From Massilia phosphatilytica (lineage in GTDB: Bacteria > Pseudomonadota > Gammaproteobacteria > Burkholderiales > Burkholderiaceae_D): a stretch of DNA of 64,000 bases. The translations under genes were made by a program, and so were the position numbers. Of the stretch, positions 61,038-64,000 are shown one piece after another. Positions within the stretch are counted from its first letter, which is position 1; every line of letters starts with the position of its first letter. Below the pieces are notes generated by a model. It made no database searches. It was not told where the DNA came from and saw only the letters and a list, made by a program, of their open reading frames with translations. The stretch spans positions 186,001 through 250,000 of the forward strand of contig NZ_PUIP01000008.1 of assembly GCF_002968015.1 (NCBI RefSeq). Direction: 5' to 3'.

Positions 61038-61820
61038 ATGCACATCCATTCTTTGCGCTGCTTCAGTTCCCGTCCAGGTACCGGGAACCCGGCCCTCGTC
61101 ATCGAGGACAAAGAACAAGACCCGGACGCACGCCAGGCCTTCGCCCGCGCGCGCGGCACGACCTGTGTCTTCCTCGACGTGGCCGGCGACGGCACGCTGA
61201 CCGTGGATTTCTATTACCCGCACACGCGCAGCCCGCTGTGCCTGCACGCGACGCTGGCCGTGGCGGCCGTCCTGTTCGCGCGTGTGCCGGACGCCGGCAC
61301 CCTCGCCGTGCGCACGGCGCTCAAGGGACAGGTGCTGGAACTGGTGCGTGCGGCAAACGATTATTACGTGCGCCTCGCGGCCCAGCCGGTGACCGTCGAG
61401 GACGTCGACGTCGCCACGGCCGCGCAGCTGCTGGGCGTGCCGGCGGCGGCGCTGGCCACGCCGCCGCGCGTGGCGTCGGTCGGCAGTCCGAAGCTGCTCG
61501 TCAAGGTGGCGGACACGGAGGCGTTGTACGGCCTCGCCCCCGACCTCGCGCGCATCGCCGCCTGGAGCAAGGAAGCCGGCATCAACGGCATTTATGCCTG
61601 GTGCCGGCGCGACGACGGCACGTTCGAGGGCCGCAACTTCAACCACCTCGACCCGGCACTGGAAGACAGCGCGACGGGCGTCGCGGCCGGTGCGCTGACG
61701 GCGCTGCTCGGCCTGGGCATCCGGCTGCGCCAGGGCCGTGCGGCGGGCGGCGATTGCCTGATCCGCACGCGCAAGGAAGGCCACGCCATCCTCGTCGGCG
61801 GCGCGGTCGAAACAATGTGA
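61038..61820 (+). CDS. PhzF family isomerase-like protein, catalytic Glu not conserved
   Basis: A 260-residue PhzF-fold protein: FSSRPGTGNPALVIEDKEQ, FYYPHTRSPLCLHATLAVAAVLF (the family HAT segment) and the mirrored C-terminal half ending FNHLDPALEDSATGVAAGALTALL and RQGRAAGGDC. In PhzF the general acid/base Glu lies in a SETxF motif; here the matching segment is GTTCVFL, so the Glu is absent. The following CGHAT motif reads CLHAT. It may be inactive in the classical reaction or act differently. Divergent from dnaE2. Confidence 0.85.
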   Translation: MHIHSLRCFSSRPGTGNPALVIEDKEQDPDARQAFARARGTTCVFLDVAGDGTLTVDFYYPHTRSPLCLHATLAVAAVLFARVPDAGTLAVRTALKGQVLELVRAANDYYVRLAAQPVTVEDVDVATAAQLLGVPAAALATPPRVASVGSPKLLVKVADTEALYGLAPDLARIAAWSKEAGINGIYAWCRRDDGTFEGRNFNHLDPALEDSATGVAAGALTALLGLGIRLRQGRAAGGDCLIRTRKEGHAILVGGAVETM

Positions 61821-61866
61821 ATCACAGGTGTTGTACCCCCCAACCCACTTCATCAAGGAGACCGAA

Positions 61867-62250
61867 ATGGAACGGAACGCCGTAGGCTGGTTCGAAATCT
61901 ATGTGGACGACCTGAAGCGCGCCCGCGCTTTCTATGAGGCCGTGTTCGAAACGAAACTGGATAACCTCGTGCCGGAAGGCGATGCCGGTGGCCTGGAGAT
62001 GTGGGCCTTCACGGGCGACCCGAACGCCGGCGGCGCGGCCGGGGCGATCGTCAAGATGGAAGGCTGCAAGGCCGGCGGCAACAGCACGATCGTCTATTTC
62101 AGCTGTGCCGACTGCGCCGTCGAAGCGGCGCGCGCCGCCGCGAACGGCGGGCGCATCTTCAAGGACAAGTTCTCGATCGGGCAGTACGGCCACATCGCCC
62201 TCGTCGAAGATACCGAGGGCAACATGATCGGACTGCACTCGATGAATTGA
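61867..62250 (+). CDS. VOC (glyoxalase/dioxygenase fold) family protein
   Basis: A 127-residue single VOC module: VGWFEIYVDDLKRARAFYEAVF at the N-terminus and GQYGHIALVEDTEGNMIGLHS at the C-terminus with the usual metal-ligand-like His and acid positions. AAGGAGACCGAA precedes the ATG. It lies 46 bases after the PhzF-like gene and is probably co-transcribed. It is convergent with, and directly abuts, a second VOC gene. Substrate unknown. Confidence 0.88.
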   Translation: MERNAVGWFEIYVDDLKRARAFYEAVFETKLDNLVPEGDAGGLEMWAFTGDPNAGGAAGAIVKMEGCKAGGNSTIVYFSCADCAVEAARAAANGGRIFKDKFSIGQYGHIALVEDTEGNMIGLHSMN

Positions 62251-62649
62251 TTAGGCCTGGGGCGCCATCCAGGCCAGTTCCCAGATATGGCCATCGAGGT
62301 CTTCGAACCCGTGGCCATACATGAAGCCGTGATCCTGCGGCGGCCGCGGCGCGCGGCCGCCGGCAGCAACGGCTTTCGCCACCAGCGTATCCACTTCCTC
62401 GCGGCTCTCGCAGCTCAGGCAGACGAGGACCTCGGTCGCTTCCTTCGCCTGCACGATGGGCTTGTCGACGAACGTCTTGAAGAACGGTTCCGTGAGCAGC
62501 ATCGCGTAGATGCTGCCGTCCGCGATCACCATGCACGCGCCGCTCTCGTTGGTGAACTGGGGATTGAACGTATAGCCCAGCGCCTCGAAGAATGCCTTGG
62601 ATTTGTCCAGGTCCTTGACGGCCAGGTTGACGAAGATCTGCTTGTTCAT
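62251..62649 (-). CDS. VOC family protein (PhnB/glyoxalase-like)
   Basis: A 132-residue VOC protein: IFVNLAVKDLDKSKAFFEALGY, CMVIADGSIYAMLL, then YGHGFEDLDGHIWELAWM at the end. This group is often annotated as glyoxalase/bleomycin-resistance-like, but no substrate can be assigned. The start is fixed by AGGAGGCATC before ATG 62649. Not closely similar to the adjacent VOC gene. Confidence 0.88.
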   Translation of the reverse strand: MNKQIFVNLAVKDLDKSKAFFEALGYTFNPQFTNESGACMVIADGSIYAMLLTEPFFKTFVDKPIVQAKEATEVLVCLSCESREEVDTLVAKAVAAGGRAPRPPQDHGFMYGHGFEDLDGHIWELAWMAPQA

Positions 62650-62746
62650 GATGCCTCCTGATTTGGGTAAAAGTGGATGCCACATCCCTACGACGAACGG
62701 GGCATCACGAAATCGACAACGTCTTCAAAAAAATTTTCAAGCTTTA

Positions 62747-63715
62747 TCAGCCAGCGAGGAACCCGCTCAGCTTCGCCAGGTCGATGTTGCCGCCGCTGAC
62801 GAGAATGCCGATCTTCTTGCCGCGGAGTTCATCCTGCATGCGCCGCGCCGCCGCGAAGCCGAGGCAGCCGGTCGGCTCGACGACGATCTTCATGCGCTCG
62901 GCAAAGAAGCGCATGCATTGCACCAGCTCGTCGTCGGTGGCCGTCAGGATGTCGTCGACGTCGCGCCGGATGATCGGGAACGTGATGTTCCCCAGGTGCT
63001 GGGTCTGGGCGCCGTCGGCGATGGTCTGGGGGGTGTCGATGTGCACGATCGCGCCGCTGCGGAACGATTGCTGGCCATCGTTGCCCGCTTCCGGTTCCAC
63101 GCCGTACAGGCGGCATGACGGAGACAACGCGCGCGTGGCCAGCGCGGAGCCGGACAGCAGGCCGCCGCCGCCCAGGCACACGAAGAATGCGTCCAGCGGT
63201 CCCACTTCTTCGAACAGTTCTTTCGCGGCCGTGCCCTGCCCCGCGATCACGTCCGGGTGGTCGTACGGCGGGATCAGGGTGAGGCCGTGCTTCTGCGCGA
63301 GGTCGCGGCCGATCTGTTCGCGGTCTTCGGTGTAGCGGTCGTACAGCACGACGTTGCCGCCATAGCCGCGCGTGGCGGCGACCTTGGCGGCCGGGGCGTC
63401 CTGCGGCATCACGATCGTGGCGGGAATGCCGAGCAGCTTCGCGGACAGCGCGATGGCCTGCGCGTGGTTCCCCGACGAGAACGCGACGACGCCGGCGCGA
63501 CGCTGCTCGGGCGAGAACTTCATCAGCGCGTTGTAGGCGCCGCGGAACTTGAAGGCGCCCATGCGCTGCATGTTCTCGCACTTGAAAAAGACCTGGGCGC
63601 CGAAGGCCTCGTCGACGGTACGCGACGTCAGCACCGGGGTGCGGTTGGCGACGCCGGCGATGCGGGATGCCGCCTGGACGACATCATCGTAAGTGGGGAG
63701 TGGAATGGAGCTCAT
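62747..63715 (-). CDS. PLP-dependent threonine/serine dehydratase-type enzyme
   Basis: A 322-residue fold-type II PLP enzyme. The Schiff-base Lys is in MGAFKFRGAYNAL; the phosphate-binding loop is CLGGGGLLSGSA; FSSGNHAQAIALSAKLLG binds the substrate carboxylate. There is no C-terminal ACT domain, so it is of the catabolic/short type. Threonine dehydratase, serine racemase and threo-3-hydroxyaspartate ammonia-lyase share these motifs; I cannot choose between them. Confidence 0.9.
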   Translation of the reverse strand: MSSIPLPTYDDVVQAASRIAGVANRTPVLTSRTVDEAFGAQVFFKCENMQRMGAFKFRGAYNALMKFSPEQRRAGVVAFSSGNHAQAIALSAKLLGIPATIVMPQDAPAAKVAATRGYGGNVVLYDRYTEDREQIGRDLAQKHGLTLIPPYDHPDVIAGQGTAAKELFEEVGPLDAFFVCLGGGGLLSGSALATRALSPSCRLYGVEPEAGNDGQQSFRSGAIVHIDTPQTIADGAQTQHLGNITFPIIRRDVDDILTATDDELVQCMRFFAERMKIVVEPTGCLGFAAARRMQDELRGKKIGILVSGGNIDLAKLSGFLAG

Positions 63716-63755
63716 CCTGTTTTCCTTTTGGGCTGTTGGATGGCAGGCATTCTAC

Positions 63756-64000
63756 TCAGCCCGGAATGGACGCGTCGAGGATCGCGTATAACTCCTGCAC
63801 GTCGAGCGGCTTGACGAGGTGGTGGTCGAAGCCCGCAGCCAGCGAACGCCGGCGGTCGCTGTCCTGGCCATAGCCCGTCGTGGCCACGAGCAGCGCGCCG
63901 GCGGTGGCCGGCTCGGCGCGCAGGCGCTGCGCCAGCATGTTGCCGTCCATGTCCGGCAGGCCGATGTCGATCAGGCAGGCCTGCGGCCGCTCGGCGCGCG
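63756..64000 (-). CDS. response regulator receiver domain, C-terminal part (5' end outside window)
   Basis: The frame is open to the window edge. The last ~80 residues show [18 protein letters not shown] with the phospho-acceptor Asp, [10 protein letters not shown] with the switch Thr, and [12 protein letters not shown] with the conserved Lys-Pro. The protein ends soon after, so it is a receiver at the C-terminus, most likely of a hybrid sensor kinase, or a stand-alone response regulator. Confidence 0.88.
   Translation of the reverse strand, partial: RAERPQACLIDIGLPDMDGNMLAQRLRAEPATAGALLVATTGYGQDSDRRRSLAAGFDHHLVKPLDVQELYAILDASIPG

Overview
The window is high-GC bacterial chromosome, gene-dense on both strands, and most likely comes from a beta-proteobacterium of the Oxalobacteraceae (Massilia/Duganella/Telluria type). 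The basis is the gene order pyrG-kdsA-eno-ftsB, the dapA-bamC block beside trpS, a long tryptophanyl-tRNA synthetase, Burkholderiales-type porin and methyl-accepting chemotaxis proteins (MCPs), and the codon use. This is inference from gene content; no rRNA or tRNA gene is visible. No CRISPR array, prophage or intact insertion sequence was found.

Region 1 (1-9242) is an accessory block of small-molecule and stress genes: a lipoprotein hydrolase, an SDR oxidoreductase divergent from TetR and AraC regulators, a second TetR regulator, and a four-gene GST/hydrolase/NTF2/MFS operon whose efflux gene has decayed. The second TetR gene and the GST operon carry a shared palindromic operator-like motif. 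An EF-hand protein, another GST, and a LysR/dienelactone hydrolase divergent pair follow.

Region 2 (about 9650-25500) is the most unusual part. A decayed, diverged copy of the mutS promoter and first ~43 codons lies at 9648-9848. The intact mutS begins at 25506. Between these direct repeats sits an organic-acid island: a decayed D-2-hydroxyacid dehydrogenase, a TauE/SafE permease, a CitS-type 2-hydroxycarboxylate symporter, a LeuC/LeuD-like hydro-lyase, two paralogous LysR regulators, a chemoreceptor, a porin, a MaeB-type malic enzyme, DctA, and a protein closely resembling D(-)-tartrate dehydratase. I read it as uptake, sensing and breakdown of D-tartrate and a second, unknown 2-hydroxy acid, feeding oxaloacetate and malate into central metabolism.

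Region 3 (25506-47767) is mostly core genome: mutS, slyD, the ribosomal oxygenase roxA, an alanine-rich lipoprotein with its own promoter and terminators, the minus-strand block PHP nuclease / htpX / yciO / M50 protein / trpS / methyltransferase / dapA / bamC, then gamma-carbonic anhydrase, hslO, dps, a PAAR protein, and pyrG-kdsA-eno-ftsB ending in an antitoxin-like gene. The M50 protein has lost its HExxH motif.

Region 4 (47923-64000) holds membrane protein yjgN with an M48 protease, two paralogous MCPs (one with a CheR/CheB-tether-like tail), a secreted M20 amidohydrolase, and leuA preceded by a short leucine-rich leader peptide that appears to be leaderless. SOS-controlled dnaE2, a PhzF-like protein lacking the usual catalytic Glu, two glyoxalase-fold proteins, a PLP-dependent dehydratase and the end of a response-regulator domain complete it.
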